64,000 bases of DNA from Candidatus Villigracilis proximus (lineage in GTDB: Bacteria > Chloroflexota > Anaerolineae > Anaerolineales > Villigracilaceae): contig JADKBB010000016.1 in NCBI GenBank assembly GCA_016715195.1, positions 1-64,000 on the forward strand. Direction: 5' to 3'. This document shows positions 16,006-23,393 of this stretch, piece after piece; the first letter of the stretch is position 1; the number at the start of each line of letters is the position of its first letter. Below the pieces are notes generated by a model, which had not been told where the DNA came from, searched no databases, and saw nothing but the letters and a program-made list of their open reading frames with translations. Position numbers and translations under genes: made by a program.

Positions 16006-16011
16006 TCATCC

Positions 16012-16260
16012 TGCGAGAACTTTACAAATAAATATCAGGCTGCAAACAGCAACATTAAAAATACCGCCAAAGCCGAAGCCAGTGGTAAATCAAACTGTCC
16101 GCTTTGCGCGATTGGGCCTGACGCCAACAAGAGTAAACTTTGGAAGTTAAACGAAATGGACGCCGATCATGTAGCAGCGTGGAGCAAAGGCGGCGCAACC
16201 AATATCAAGAACTGTCAAATGTTATGCAAGACACACAATCGGGCAAAAGGAAATCGGTAA
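16012..16260 (+). pseudogene. C-terminal fragment of an HNH endonuclease
   Basis: An open frame without a start codon, in frame with and directly after the stop of the previous gene, gives about 82 residues ending at TAA 16258-16260. Seen: a CPLC zinc pair, then MDADHVAAWSKGG with the HNH His, NIKNCQMLCKTHNRAKGN with the Asn, Cys and the last His. This is the C-terminal HNH domain common in restriction-like nucleases. The N-terminal part is gone, and only half an attC-like site follows (16281), so the cassette was truncated by deletion. Confidence 0.75.
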
Positions 16261-16280
16261 AAGCAAAAAGCGGGCCGCCC

Positions 16281-16308
16281 ACTAAATAGTCCACGCAAAC
16301 CGTTGGGC
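16281..16308 (+). repeat. attC-like half site E (right arm only)
   Basis: TAGTCCACGCAAACC followed by core GTTGGGC (16302-16308) is the right arm of the family; the left arm is missing apart from a possible GCCCAC remnant. Confidence 0.6.
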
Positions 16309-16406
16309 GCTAATATCAAGTTCTAGTCAGAATCGGTTTCATTACCGAAAATATGACGAGGCTACGAATACCTCCATGTTTTCAAATAAATTTTCTAGGA
16401 GAAAAA

Positions 16407-16838
16407 ATGGCATTCACTTTCAAAGTTGACCCAGCCTTGGGACTGATATTTTATGTAGGTTTGAATGCCACTGGCACGGAAATACTTGAAGCTGAAAAAG
16501 CTGCTTCGAACAGCCCATTGAGGCAGCCCAATATGAAGATTATTGTTGATATAACCCAAGGCGGACTCGATTTTGAATGGAGCGATATAAAAAAAGTATA
16601 CAGAATGAATAGGAACCGCCTGGAAAACGGAAATAAATTAGAAGCGACCGCCGTCATTACTTATAACAATTTTGCTAACACATTCGGAGATATTTTTCGA
16701 ATGGTGGGCGAAGGCATACCCATAAATTTGGGTATGTTTAGTACGTTGCCCGACGCAATCAAATGGTTGGATTTATCAGATAAAGAAGCAGAGATTTTGG
16801 AAATACAAAAAGAGTTAATGCGAAAGTTGAGAGAATAA
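16407..16838 (+). CDS. STAS/SpoIIAA-like cassette protein
   Basis: A cytosolic protein of 143 residues with alternating strands and helices: FKVDPALGLIFYVGLNATGTEI, then MKIIVDITQGGLDF, LEATAVITYNNFANTFGDIF, then NLGMFSTLPDAIKWL and a charged C-terminal helix. The pattern, in particular IIVDI in the middle and FSTLPDAIKWL near the end, fits the SpoIIAA-like/STAS group, similar in plan to the protein at 793-1212. I place the start at 16407 (GGAG 7 nt upstream) rather than 16353. It occupies the cassette between E and F. Role unknown. Confidence 0.6.
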   Translation: MAFTFKVDPALGLIFYVGLNATGTEILEAEKAASNSPLRQPNMKIIVDITQGGLDFEWSDIKKVYRMNRNRLENGNKLEATAVITYNNFANTFGDIFRMVGEGIPINLGMFSTLPDAIKWLDLSDKEAEILEIQKELMRKLRE

Positions 16839-16862
16839 AAAAATCGTTTTATATATAACCGC

Positions 16863-16981
16863 GCCCAACAAAGCATGCACCTGAGGCTGGGGCGCTTTCG
16901 CGTCAAGCAGTTTTCTGGCTGGACGGATTCACCGTCCCCGCCCCAGCGTACCCCGAAGGGGCATAACGCAAACCGCTGGCT
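16863..16981 (+). repeat. attC-like site F, core mutated
   Basis: Inverse core GCCCAAC (16863-16869) and the usual arms, but the 3' core reads GCTGGCT (16975-16981) instead of GTTGGGC, and a CCCCGAAGGGG hairpin is inserted in the right arm at about 16951-16961. Recombination here would be expected to be impaired. Confidence 0.6.
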
Positions 16982-17018
16982 GGCTATTGGCAAAATAATC
17001 TAAAAAGGAATCTTCACT

Positions 17019-17732
17019 ATGCAACAATCTCCCCGACTAAGCAACCGCGAAAGGGAAACCTTGCAACTTTTATTGGAAGGTAAAAGCAATAAATTAATTG
17101 CGCTGGATATGAAGGTCTCTGAACGCACGATTGAATTCCATTTGAAAAATATATACTCGAAATTTCAGGTAAATTCAAGAATGGAATTAGTTTTGAAACT
17201 AAAAAACGATATGAATTGGCTCGAATCTGAAAAACTAGGGTATTCCACAGTTGCGGATAAGAGAATTCTTGCTGAAAATGATGACGGACTCAATTTAAGG
17301 AATTGGGTTACATCTTTGAGAGAAGCCGTCTTTAGAATCGGCAAGGAGTTAAAAATGAAAGTTTCTTCAAATTCAAATACTGATAACGAAACAAGCCCGA
17401 TTACATTCTACGAGTCAATCCGCAAATGCTTAACAAAATACGCAGAATTCCATGGACGAGCATCGCGCCCAGAATTCTGGTGGTTTGCATTGTTTATCGT
17501 GATATGCCTTTCGGCAATTACGCTTTTAAATGAAACTATTGGAGAAGTGTTTCTTCTTGCTACTTTACTACCTCTATTGGCGGCAGGTTCGCGCCGACTT
17601 CACGATTGTGGAAAAAGCGCGTGGCAGTTGCTATATCTATTAGTTCCAGTTGCTGGAGTTTTCATAGTAGGTGTTTTATGGGCATTGCCATCAATAGATC
17701 CTTTGTCAGAGGAAGATACGCTTCCAGCATAA
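17019..17732 (+). CDS. LuxR-type HTH fused to a DUF805 membrane domain (cassette)
   Basis: A 237-residue one-piece transcription regulator with a membrane part. N-terminus: LuxR HTH with LSNRERETLQLLLEGKSNKLIA and the recognition helix VSERTIEFHLKNIYSKF (about residues 33-49). Linker about 60-125. C-terminus: DUF805 with YAEFHGRASRPEFWWFALF (about 147-165), two or three hydrophobic segments and the hallmark GSRRLHDCGKSAW (about 190-202). A DNA-binding domain tethered to the membrane by DUF805 is uncommon and suggests sensing at the membrane. AAAGGAATC lies before the ATG. Starts 38 nt after the core of site F and ends just before site G. Confidence 0.85.
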   Translation: MQQSPRLSNRERETLQLLLEGKSNKLIALDMKVSERTIEFHLKNIYSKFQVNSRMELVLKLKNDMNWLESEKLGYSTVADKRILAENDDGLNLRNWVTSLREAVFRIGKELKMKVSSNSNTDNETSPITFYESIRKCLTKYAEFHGRASRPEFWWFALFIVICLSAITLLNETIGEVFLLATLLPLLAAGSRRLHDCGKSAWQLLYLLVPVAGVFIVGVLWALPSIDPLSEEDTLPA

Positions 17733-17737
17733 ACGCC

Positions 17738-17867
17738 AGTCAACAAAACGCGGACTGTCCGCCGGGGATGCTCCGGTCATCCCAAGCATTTTTCTACGCC
17801 TTATCATTTTTCCAGTTGGGCGAATTCACCGTCCCCACCCCAGCGTAGTCCACACAAATCGTTGGAC
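17738..17867 (+). repeat. attC-like site G (130 bp)
   Basis: AGTCAAC (imperfect inverse core, 17738-17744) and core GTTGGAC (17861-17867). The mismatches in the two arms compensate in part (CCAGTC versus GACGACTG), as expected if the folded structure is under selection. Confidence 0.7.
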
Positions 17868-17934
17868 GACTGACCTGCAATTATTATGTCACATGGCCGC
17901 TTGCAACAATATATAAGCTATAAAGGAACAATGT

Positions 17935-18462
17935 ATGATTAATACGAACAATCTTCAACTGCTTCCCATAGAACGAATTCACATTGAAGCGTTCTTGCGT
18001 GATAAGAGTGACCTTGCAGAAATTTTACATGTCAGTATACCTAATAGCTGGCCTAACTTCCCCGAGGCATTTTCCATCCCAGCCGACGAATCTCATGATA
18101 CGGAACAGCCTCCAACTGACTGGCAAGGATACTTCTTTATTTTCCCAAAAGATAGCGTACTTGTCGGTAATGGTGGCTTTAAAAGCGAACCTGACGACGC
18201 AGGCACAATAGAAATTGGATATGAAATTGCTTCCGAACATTGGAATCGCGGGTTCGCTACCGAGGTAGTTCAAGCGATGATCGCCTATGCGTTTGCGCAC
18301 AAAGATGTGCGCGCTGTCATAGCACATACTTTGGCTGAGGTAAACGCATCAAATACTGTGTTGAAAAAAGCAGGCATGAAGTTCATTGCAGAAGTAGATG
18401 ATCAAGAAGAAGGCAAGATATGGCGATGGCAGATAAATCGAAATGAATATCATCCTTCATAG
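17935..18462 (+). CDS. GNAT family N-acetyltransferase, RimJ-like (cassette)
   Basis: A 175-residue acetyltransferase of the RimJ/RimL-type group. Seen: LQLLPIERIHIEAFLRDK at the N-terminus, VLVGNGGFKSEPDDAGTIEIGYEIASEHWNRGFATEVVQAM (about 76-116, with the acetyl-CoA loop RGFATE), VIAHTLAEVNASNTVLKKAGMKF (about 125-147). Substrate unknown. AAAGGAA is 8 nt before the ATG. It follows site G and ends 11 nt before half site H. Confidence 0.87.
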   Translation: MINTNNLQLLPIERIHIEAFLRDKSDLAEILHVSIPNSWPNFPEAFSIPADESHDTEQPPTDWQGYFFIFPKDSVLVGNGGFKSEPDDAGTIEIGYEIASEHWNRGFATEVVQAMIAYAFAHKDVRAVIAHTLAEVNASNTVLKKAGMKFIAEVDDQEEGKIWRWQINRNEYHPS

Positions 18463-18473
18463 ACCATAAAACC

Positions 18474-18571
18474 GCCTAACAGAACATGCATCTGACACTG
18501 GGGCGCTTCGCGTGTGGCACGTTTCGCGTCAAGCAGTTTTTTACTCCTTATCATTTTTCTGGTTGGACGGC
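18474..18571 (+). repeat. attC-like half site H (left arm and middle)
   Basis: GCCTAAC at 18474-18480, then the family's middle up to GGTTGGACGGC; the right arm and core are missing, replaced by unrelated DNA leading into the next gene. Confidence 0.6.
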
Positions 18572-18656
18572 AGCAGCAAGGTAATTGATCTTCCTTTTCT
18601 CAATTGAACTGTGGTGAATCGCGGTAATGACAGGAACTATGGTAATCGGAGGAAAC

Positions 18657-19334
18657 GTGGCAAAACATACGCGAGTGATGCTGGAAATCGGCCCGAAAGG
18701 CAAGAAGATAGTGGCGGTAGCACCTGATTGGCCCGGCCTTGAGCGCGGGGCAAAGACCGCGGAGGACGCAATCGAAAGGCTGCGTTCCTATATTCCGCGA
18801 TATTCACAGGTGGCAAAGCTAGCTGAAATGGATGCGGAGTTTTCTACTATCAAGAACTTCGACATAGTCGAGCAGTATCCAGGAACAGGCTCAACTGACT
18901 TCTGGGGCATCTCGTTCGCGTTTTCGAACATCGACAAGCAAGCCATGTCGGACGAAACGTTGGAGCGTGAGCTGGCGCTGATGCAGGCGTGTTGGCGATT
19001 TTTCGACGATGTGCGGAAGCGGGTATCGGCTGAGATGCAGAAGGGTCCGCGAGGAGGAGGGCGCGATCGGGACCATATTGTCCGCCATACACTCTCCGCT
19101 GAGCAGGATTGGGCGGGAGGGGTTGGAGTGCAGGTGCCCGACGATGCAATGTTGACCGACAAGGCGTTGAAAGCGTATCGTGATGCGTATTGTCACGGAA
19201 TACGGGACTACCACTCACAAGGCAAGTGGGCCGGCACGAGGGCGAAATGGCCGCTCCGGTTCCTGATTCGGCACACCGCCTTTCACACCCTGGACCACGC
19301 CTGGGAAATGGAAGACAAGGACCTGACGACCTGA
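18657..19334 (+). CDS. DinB-like/unknown cassette protein, GC-rich
   Basis: A protein of 225 residues from GTG 18657, which has GGAGG 4 nt upstream; the frame is open from ATG 18627 but lacks such a site. The N-terminal part (VMLEIGPKGKKIVAVAPDWPGLERGAKTAEDAIERL) resembles HicB-like antitoxin folds in which a substrate-like strand pair precedes a helix. The C-terminal half (DHIVRHTLSAEQDWAGGVGV, then LRFLIRHTAFHTLDHAWEMEDK) has the His positions of DinB/YfiT-type metal sites. GC content and codon use differ clearly from the AT-rich neighbours, which points to another source. Short site I follows. Confidence 0.55.
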   Translation: MAKHTRVMLEIGPKGKKIVAVAPDWPGLERGAKTAEDAIERLRSYIPRYSQVAKLAEMDAEFSTIKNFDIVEQYPGTGSTDFWGISFAFSNIDKQAMSDETLERELALMQACWRFFDDVRKRVSAEMQKGPRGGGRDRDHIVRHTLSAEQDWAGGVGVQVPDDAMLTDKALKAYRDAYCHGIRDYHSQGKWAGTRAKWPLRFLIRHTAFHTLDHAWEMEDKDLTT

Positions 19335-19357
19335 CGGTCAAACAAGCGTGAAGTGTT

Positions 19358-19429
19358 GCCCAACGCAGCGCGGACTGTCCCGCCGGGAATTTTGCGGCAC
19401 CTACGGACAGTCCACGCAAATGGGTGGGC
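19358..19429 (+). repeat. Short attC-like site I (72 bp)
   Basis: GCCCAAC at 19358-19364; arms CGGACTGTCC and GGACAGTCCACGCAAA; the 3' core reads GGTGGGC (19423-19429), with G for T at the second position. Confidence 0.6.
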
Positions 19430-19523
19430 GGCCTTCGTCAAACCCGTTATAAGCCGCATAATTATTTATGAATTCCAAAAATAGTTTTTGCGAAAAAAAT
19501 CAAATCACAACAGGATTATTCTC

Positions 19524-19766
19524 ATGTTCAATCCACCAAACTCTCAAAACTCAGGTTCTTATGTTGACCTTTTGAAGCGAATTACTCAGCGGGTGCAACA
19601 GGAAAAAGTTGATGACCAAATACTCGCAATCATGCAACAAATTTTCGAGAACGAATTGGACAAAGAGAACCTGGTTCTTTCACGCCCTGAAAGAGTACGT
19701 TTGTTTCGGCAGGTTACAAAAGCAGTATTGACCGATATGCTTGGAAAACTTAACGATATAAAATAG
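19524..19766 (+). CDS. Helical cassette protein (MFNPPNS family, intact copy 2)
   Basis: An 80-residue protein, no known family. It starts MFNPPNS and then is mostly helical and charged: YVDLLKRITQRVQQEKVDDQ, ILAIMQQIFENELDKENL, RVRLFRQVTKAVLTDML. I start at ATG 19524 (AGGA upstream) because the homologous copy at 15761 begins at the same residue; the in-frame ATG 19488 adds 12 unconserved residues. The conservation between two cassettes in one array, with roughly 60 percent identity by eye, suggests a selected function, perhaps binding to a partner through the helices. Confidence 0.7.
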   Translation: MFNPPNSQNSGSYVDLLKRITQRVQQEKVDDQILAIMQQIFENELDKENLVLSRPERVRLFRQVTKAVLTDMLGKLNDIK

Positions 19767-19951
19767 CAAAAGATATATGCTTGTCTGGTTTCAAAAAAAT
19801 CGGCATACTTGTTTTCTTCTTTTGTTATTCAGCATTTTGGTAAGTTTTGATTTTTTGTCAGTTCTGAAAGTAAAAAGTTCGTGCAATAATTTGTCAGGTT
19901 TTATGCAGGCAGGTTCTTTTACAACCGGAGTATCTTGCATAACATGTCGCC

Positions 19952-20045
19952 ACCCAACAAAGCGTGCATTATCCGCAGGGATTCTGCAGCACGCTTCGCG
20001 TCAAGCATTTTTTCACGCTTTGTCATTTTTCTGGGTGGACGGCTT
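19952..20045 (+). repeat. attC-like half site J (left arm and middle)
   Basis: ACCCAAC (19952-19958) followed by AAAGCGTGCATT and the family's middle to GGGTGGACGGC; no right arm or core. The last recognisable site of the array. Confidence 0.6.
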
Positions 20046-20079
20046 TGGATAGGTCCTTTTAGACGAAAGGGATAAAAAG

Positions 20080-20845
20080 ATGAAAGAACACCCCGTTCCC
20101 CCTCAAGAAGTAAGAAGACATAATGTGGCAGAAAAAATCGTTACAAGAGTTATTTTCACAATTGTCTTTATCATCGGCTGTAGTTATTTTACATTGGCCA
20201 TTATTTTTAATGGCGGGTTAGGCGGGCTCATTAGTAATCTAAAACCTGCACCAAACCCAAACAGTTCCGCAATGAATGCTAGAAGAGAAGCGGTCACAGC
20301 AGAAATCAACCAATCTTTTGAGGACTTACAAAATATTCTTCACTATAATTATTACGAAACAGCTACGCATGATTATTGCTCCAGAGGAGATAATAATTAT
20401 AAAAGATCTGATGGCTATGCATATCGGTGTTCGCTGAATAACAAAATTTTACGGATTCAATGGCAGCTTTCGCCAACAAATGATCAACTTCGAGCAGAAA
20501 ATTATTGGTATTGGCTGGAATCCCCCATCATATAGACAAGATACCCCTTGTGAAAAGATGCTGGAAGAGTATTATGACCCGTATCCAGGAAAGCTTGTAT
20601 CTGACCTGCCTGGTCGTGATTGTAGTTATGAGATAGACGGTCTTTCACTAGAATCTGAATTTGCTGAAAAAGAAACTCGTAATTTTACTCTTCAAAATGC
20701 CGTTCAAAAAGTTAGCGGAGGGTCTTACGACGAGATTTATGACGAAAAGAATTTTCAAGATAGTAGTCTGGTTACAAAAATGATCACCTATACTGACAGG
20801 TTTGTTTTAATTATTTCAATACAAAAAAGCTATTTTCAAAACTAG
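20080..20845 (+). pseudogene. Anchored cassette protein split by a frameshift at a C run
   Basis: Two overlapping frames read as one gene of about 255 codons. The first (20080-20535) has a membrane anchor near residues 25-50 (VIFTIVFIIGCSYFTLAIIF) and an extracytoplasmic part ending WYWLESPII. The second (to 20845) continues in the next frame from the CCCCC at about 20521-20525: PPSYRQDTPCEKMLEEYYDP, DLPGRDCSYEI, ITYTDRFVLIISIQ. One added C would join them. AAGGGATAAAAAG precedes the ATG. No family recognised. Mutation or sequence error cannot be separated here. Confidence 0.55.
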
Positions 20846-21122
20846 ATTAAACTCGTGTTGTGCAATAGAAGGTTAGCGGAATATTCACCTGCTGGATGGG
20901 ATTCCGTCATGGATGCTGCCGTAAACATCCTTTACACTCTGAATAACTGGAATTGGGATTGCAGTATTTGGGTCTCTCCCAAGCTATGCTCAACGGGGAC
21001 CGCCGCCTCATGTCAAATATTTCAGGCACACGCGGCGTTGACCTTTTTCTGATCTTGAAAAAATTCGCGCCAGTGGACATGTTCACCGGCACAAAAATCA
21101 AATTTGAATGGGAAATTTTTTT
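20846..21122. other. Right margin of the accessory region, no clear gene
   Basis: 277 bp between the last array gene and the HAD gene. One + frame reads sensibly (LSQAMLNGDRRLMSNISGT, then GVDLFLILKKFAPVDMFTG), possibly the tail of a deleted gene. No attC-like site is seen. Confidence 0.4.
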
Positions 21123-21755
21123 ATGGCATTGATTATTTTCGACTTCGACGGTGTTCTTGCAGATACTCTTGATGACTTGATTCAATTTGGTCAGGAAGTT
21201 TGTGATGAATTAGATGTAAAGCACGTTGTGAAAAAAGATGATCTAAGCAATCTTGAGATCATGTCATTTGCGTCGTTCGGGCGGGCATGCGAAGTCCCTG
21301 AAAATCTTGTGGATGAATTTGTCCAAAGCTGTTTAAAACGCTTCGCCGAAAAGAAATCCCCGCCTGCAATTTTTAATGGGTTGAGTGATATCGTCAGAAA
21401 ATTTTCAGTCAACAACACACTTGCCATTGTTACAACCAATTCGTCACAAAACGTAAATGCTTTTCTTGTTGAACACGGCTTGAGCAGGTGTATCCATGCA
21501 GTATATGGAGTGGATTCGCCTGGCACCAAGGCGCAGAAAATCTCGATTGCCCGAAACCTATTTTCAGCAGACACAAAGCAGGAAGCCGTATTTATGGTGG
21601 GAGATTCTTTAAGCGATATTCGCGCAGCAAAAGAAGCCGCAGTTACGAGCATCGCAGTAACCTGGGGGCATCAGAGTTTGGAGCATTTGCTTGGCGGTGC
21701 CCCTGATTACGTAGTTAATTTCCCCGACGACCTGATTGAGATCATTGAAAAATAA
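21123..21755 (+). CDS. HAD family hydrolase (phosphoglycolate phosphatase-like)
   Basis: Cytosolic phosphatase of 210 residues. Motif I FDFDGVLADT near the N-terminus with both Asp, a helical cap, motif II TTN (IVTTNSS), motif III Lys (KAQKISIARN) and motif IV VGDSLSDIRAA. These fit the Gph/PGP-like subgroup; the true substrate is open. I use ATG 21123, which begins at the first strand; ATG 21108 would add five residues. It borders the accessory region and might be its last member, but no attC-like site follows. Confidence 0.85.
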   Translation: MALIIFDFDGVLADTLDDLIQFGQEVCDELDVKHVVKKDDLSNLEIMSFASFGRACEVPENLVDEFVQSCLKRFAEKKSPPAIFNGLSDIVRKFSVNNTLAIVTTNSSQNVNAFLVEHGLSRCIHAVYGVDSPGTKAQKISIARNLFSADTKQEAVFMVGDSLSDIRAAKEAAVTSIAVTWGHQSLEHLLGGAPDYVVNFPDDLIEIIEK

Positions 21756-21826
21756 AATGAAAGCAGGCTGCTTTTTCATAGGAACTTCCACCCCTAAGCA
21801 AAGGCGGCATGCTTTTGGGCGTTTGG

Positions 21827-21838
21827 TATACTGTGCCC
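21827..21838 (+). promoter_or_regulatory. -10 box placed for a leaderless transcript
   Basis: TATACT at 21827-21832 ends 6 nt before ATG 21839; no Shine-Dalgarno. Confidence 0.5.
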
Positions 21839-22123
21839 ATGATCATCGAATTTGAAGGCGAAATTTTCTATTGGCGCGGCCCGGCGCCCTTTCTCTTTGT
21901 TGCCATCCCTGAAGAGCAGAGTCGTAAATTGAAAGCGATCTCAGCCAGCGTCACATATGGTTGGGGCGTGATCCCTGTCCACGTGCAGATCGGCAAAACT
22001 GAATGGAAGACTTCCCTGTTTCCCAAAGAAGGCCGCTATCTTGTGCCCATTCGAATGAGCGTCCAAAAATCGGAGAATCTCAAAGTGGGCGATCAAGTGG
22101 TCATTCAGCTTGAAGTTGGTTAA
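21839..22123 (+). CDS. DUF1905 domain protein
   Basis: Small beta-barrel protein of 94 residues. Seen: FEGEIFYWRGPAPFLFVAIPEE, then YGWGVIPVHVQIGKTEWKTSLFPKEGRYLVPI and VGDQVVIQLEV, which is the full DUF1905 pattern. Function of the domain is not established. ATG 21839 begins at the first beta strand and has TATACT 6 nt upstream, so the mRNA is probably leaderless. Confidence 0.88.
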   Translation: MIIEFEGEIFYWRGPAPFLFVAIPEEQSRKLKAISASVTYGWGVIPVHVQIGKTEWKTSLFPKEGRYLVPIRMSVQKSENLKVGDQVVIQLEVG

Positions 22124-22222
22124 AGACCGGTAAATTAGTGGAGATATTTGCCATCTGCCCCAAACGTCTATCGGCGGAAGGGGTATTATTTTTTAACAAT
22201 CTAATTCGGAGATACACCATGA

Positions 22223-22252
22223 ATCTGCCATGAATTTTTATTCATGGCAGAT
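22223..22252. repeat. 13-bp perfect hairpin just upstream of the P1 peptidase gene
   Basis: ATCTGCCATGAAT (22223-22235) and ATTCATGGCAGAT (22240-22252) with loop TTTT, ending 8 nt before the AGGAG of the next gene. It is in the leader and could be an operator or a translational control hairpin. There is no T-run. Confidence 0.7.
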
Positions 22253-22268
22253 AAAATGCAGGAGATGA

Positions 22269-23360
22269 ATGGATCAAAAAATTCCCTCTTTAGACGTATC
22301 AAAGCGGATGCGAGTCCGCGACCTGGGCATTGCCCCCGGCATTCTTTCGACGGGACGCCTGAATGCGATCACCGATGTGACAGGAGTCCGCGTTGGGCAT
22401 GTGACCCTGCTCGAAGGCGACTCGATTCGTACCGGTGCGACAGCTGTTCTGCCGCACCCGGACAATTTGTTTCGCCGACGGGTTCCCGCGGGCATCGCTG
22501 TTGGCAATGGCTTCGGGAAATTAATGGGCAGCACCCAAGTGATGGAACTGGGCGAGATCGAAACGCCCATAGTATTAACCAACACGCTCGCTGTGCCGCA
22601 AGCCGCGGACGCCATCATCGCATGGACCTTGTCCCAGCCGGGGAATGAAGATGTAGTTTCAGTGAATCCACTAGTGGGTGAAACCAATGACAGTTACTTA
22701 AATGATATTCGCGCACGGGCTTTAACATCCGCGCTGATCGGGCAGGCGATTGAGCAGGCTCATGATGGGGCGGTTGAAGAAGGCGCCATTGGTGCGGGCA
22801 CAGGCACAATGGCTTTTGGCTGGAAGGGCGGCATCGGCACAAGTTCGCGTGTCTTGCCTCATGAACTCGGCGGAGTAACTGTCGGTGTGCTGGTGCAGTC
22901 TAACTTTGGCGGTGTATTACAAATGGACGGCTTGCCCGTTGGAAAATCTCTGGGACAATACTATCTGAAAGATGCCATTGACCGCGGTGATGCTGATGGC
23001 TCGATCATGATCGTGGTGGCAACCGATGCTCCATTAAGTGACCGCAATTTAACTCGCCTCGCATCGCGGGCATTGGCCGGGCTGGCTCGCACAGGCGCGT
23101 CCATGAGCAACGGATCTGGTGATTATGTGATCGCTTTTTCGACAGCAGAAAGTGTGCGGCGTTATACGGCGCAATCTTCAACGCACACAAAAGAATCAGA
23201 ATGGAGCAATGATAAAGTCTCGCCGCTTTTTCAGGCGGTGATCGAAGCCACAGAAGAGGCCATTTACAATTCGCTGTGTATGGCTGTGACGATAACTGGA
23301 GTTCACGGTCATATTGGGCAGGCGCTTCCGCTGGATGAAGTTTGCAAGTTGATGCGATAA
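22269..23360 (+). CDS. P1 family peptidase (DmpA/S58-like)
   Basis: Aminopeptidase of the self-processing DmpA/BapA group, 363 residues, about the family length. Seen: RVRDLGIAPG and NAITDVTGVRVGHVTL at the N-terminus, VGNGFGKLMG and LVGETNDSYLND, GAIGAGTGTMAFGWKGGIGTSSR, and VGVLVQSNFGG (about residues 204-214), whose Ser is the expected autocleavage nucleophile. The C-terminal part carries SNGSGDYVIAFSTA. It would cleave itself into two chains and release N-terminal residues from small peptides. Cytosolic, since no signal peptide. GGAGATGA precedes the ATG. Confidence 0.9.
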   Translation: MDQKIPSLDVSKRMRVRDLGIAPGILSTGRLNAITDVTGVRVGHVTLLEGDSIRTGATAVLPHPDNLFRRRVPAGIAVGNGFGKLMGSTQVMELGEIETPIVLTNTLAVPQAADAIIAWTLSQPGNEDVVSVNPLVGETNDSYLNDIRARALTSALIGQAIEQAHDGAVEEGAIGAGTGTMAFGWKGGIGTSSRVLPHELGGVTVGVLVQSNFGGVLQMDGLPVGKSLGQYYLKDAIDRGDADGSIMIVVATDAPLSDRNLTRLASRALAGLARTGASMSNGSGDYVIAFSTAESVRRYTAQSSTHTKESEWSNDKVSPLFQAVIEATEEAIYNSLCMAVTITGVHGHIGQALPLDEVCKLMR

Positions 23361-23393
23361 ACTTATTTTTATAACTGTATACGAGAAAAAAAC

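Larger units (their letters stand above)
11736..20845 (+). mobile_element. Integron-like gene-cassette array without integrase (CALIN-like)
   Basis: A 9.1-kb block of short, unrelated + strand genes, each followed by a related 60-135 bp repeat. Most repeats open with an inverse core RYYYAAC (GCCTAAC, GCCCAAC, ACCCAAC) and close with GTTRRRY (GTTAGGC, GTTGGGC, GTTGGAC), have inverted inner arms (AAAGCGTG facing CACGCAAA) and a variable middle with a GGACGG-CTTCG-CCGTCC mini-hairpin. That is the architecture of integron attC sites. I count six or seven near-complete sites, four half sites and one lone core at the left end. No tyrosine recombinase with an IntI-like domain is encoded in the window. 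The left edge abuts lipA; the right edge is unclear. Cassette boundaries are set at the G of each GTTRRRY. Confidence 0.75.

Noticed and set aside
13100..20045. The dispersed repeats of the array as a CRISPR or as insertion sequences
   Set aside because: Units are 60-135 bp, separated by genes rather than by short uniform spacers; no transposase gene, no target duplications, and the ends match integron core sites instead.
19777..20052. Open frame of 91 codons in the last cassette, with one hydrophobic segment near its start
   Set aside because: Most of its second half lies inside the attC-like half site J, there is no ribosome-binding site, and no family signature; probably chance.
20855..21052. 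Small open frame after the last cassette gene
   Set aside because: No ribosome-binding site and a better reading exists in another frame that lacks a start; called a gene remnant at most.
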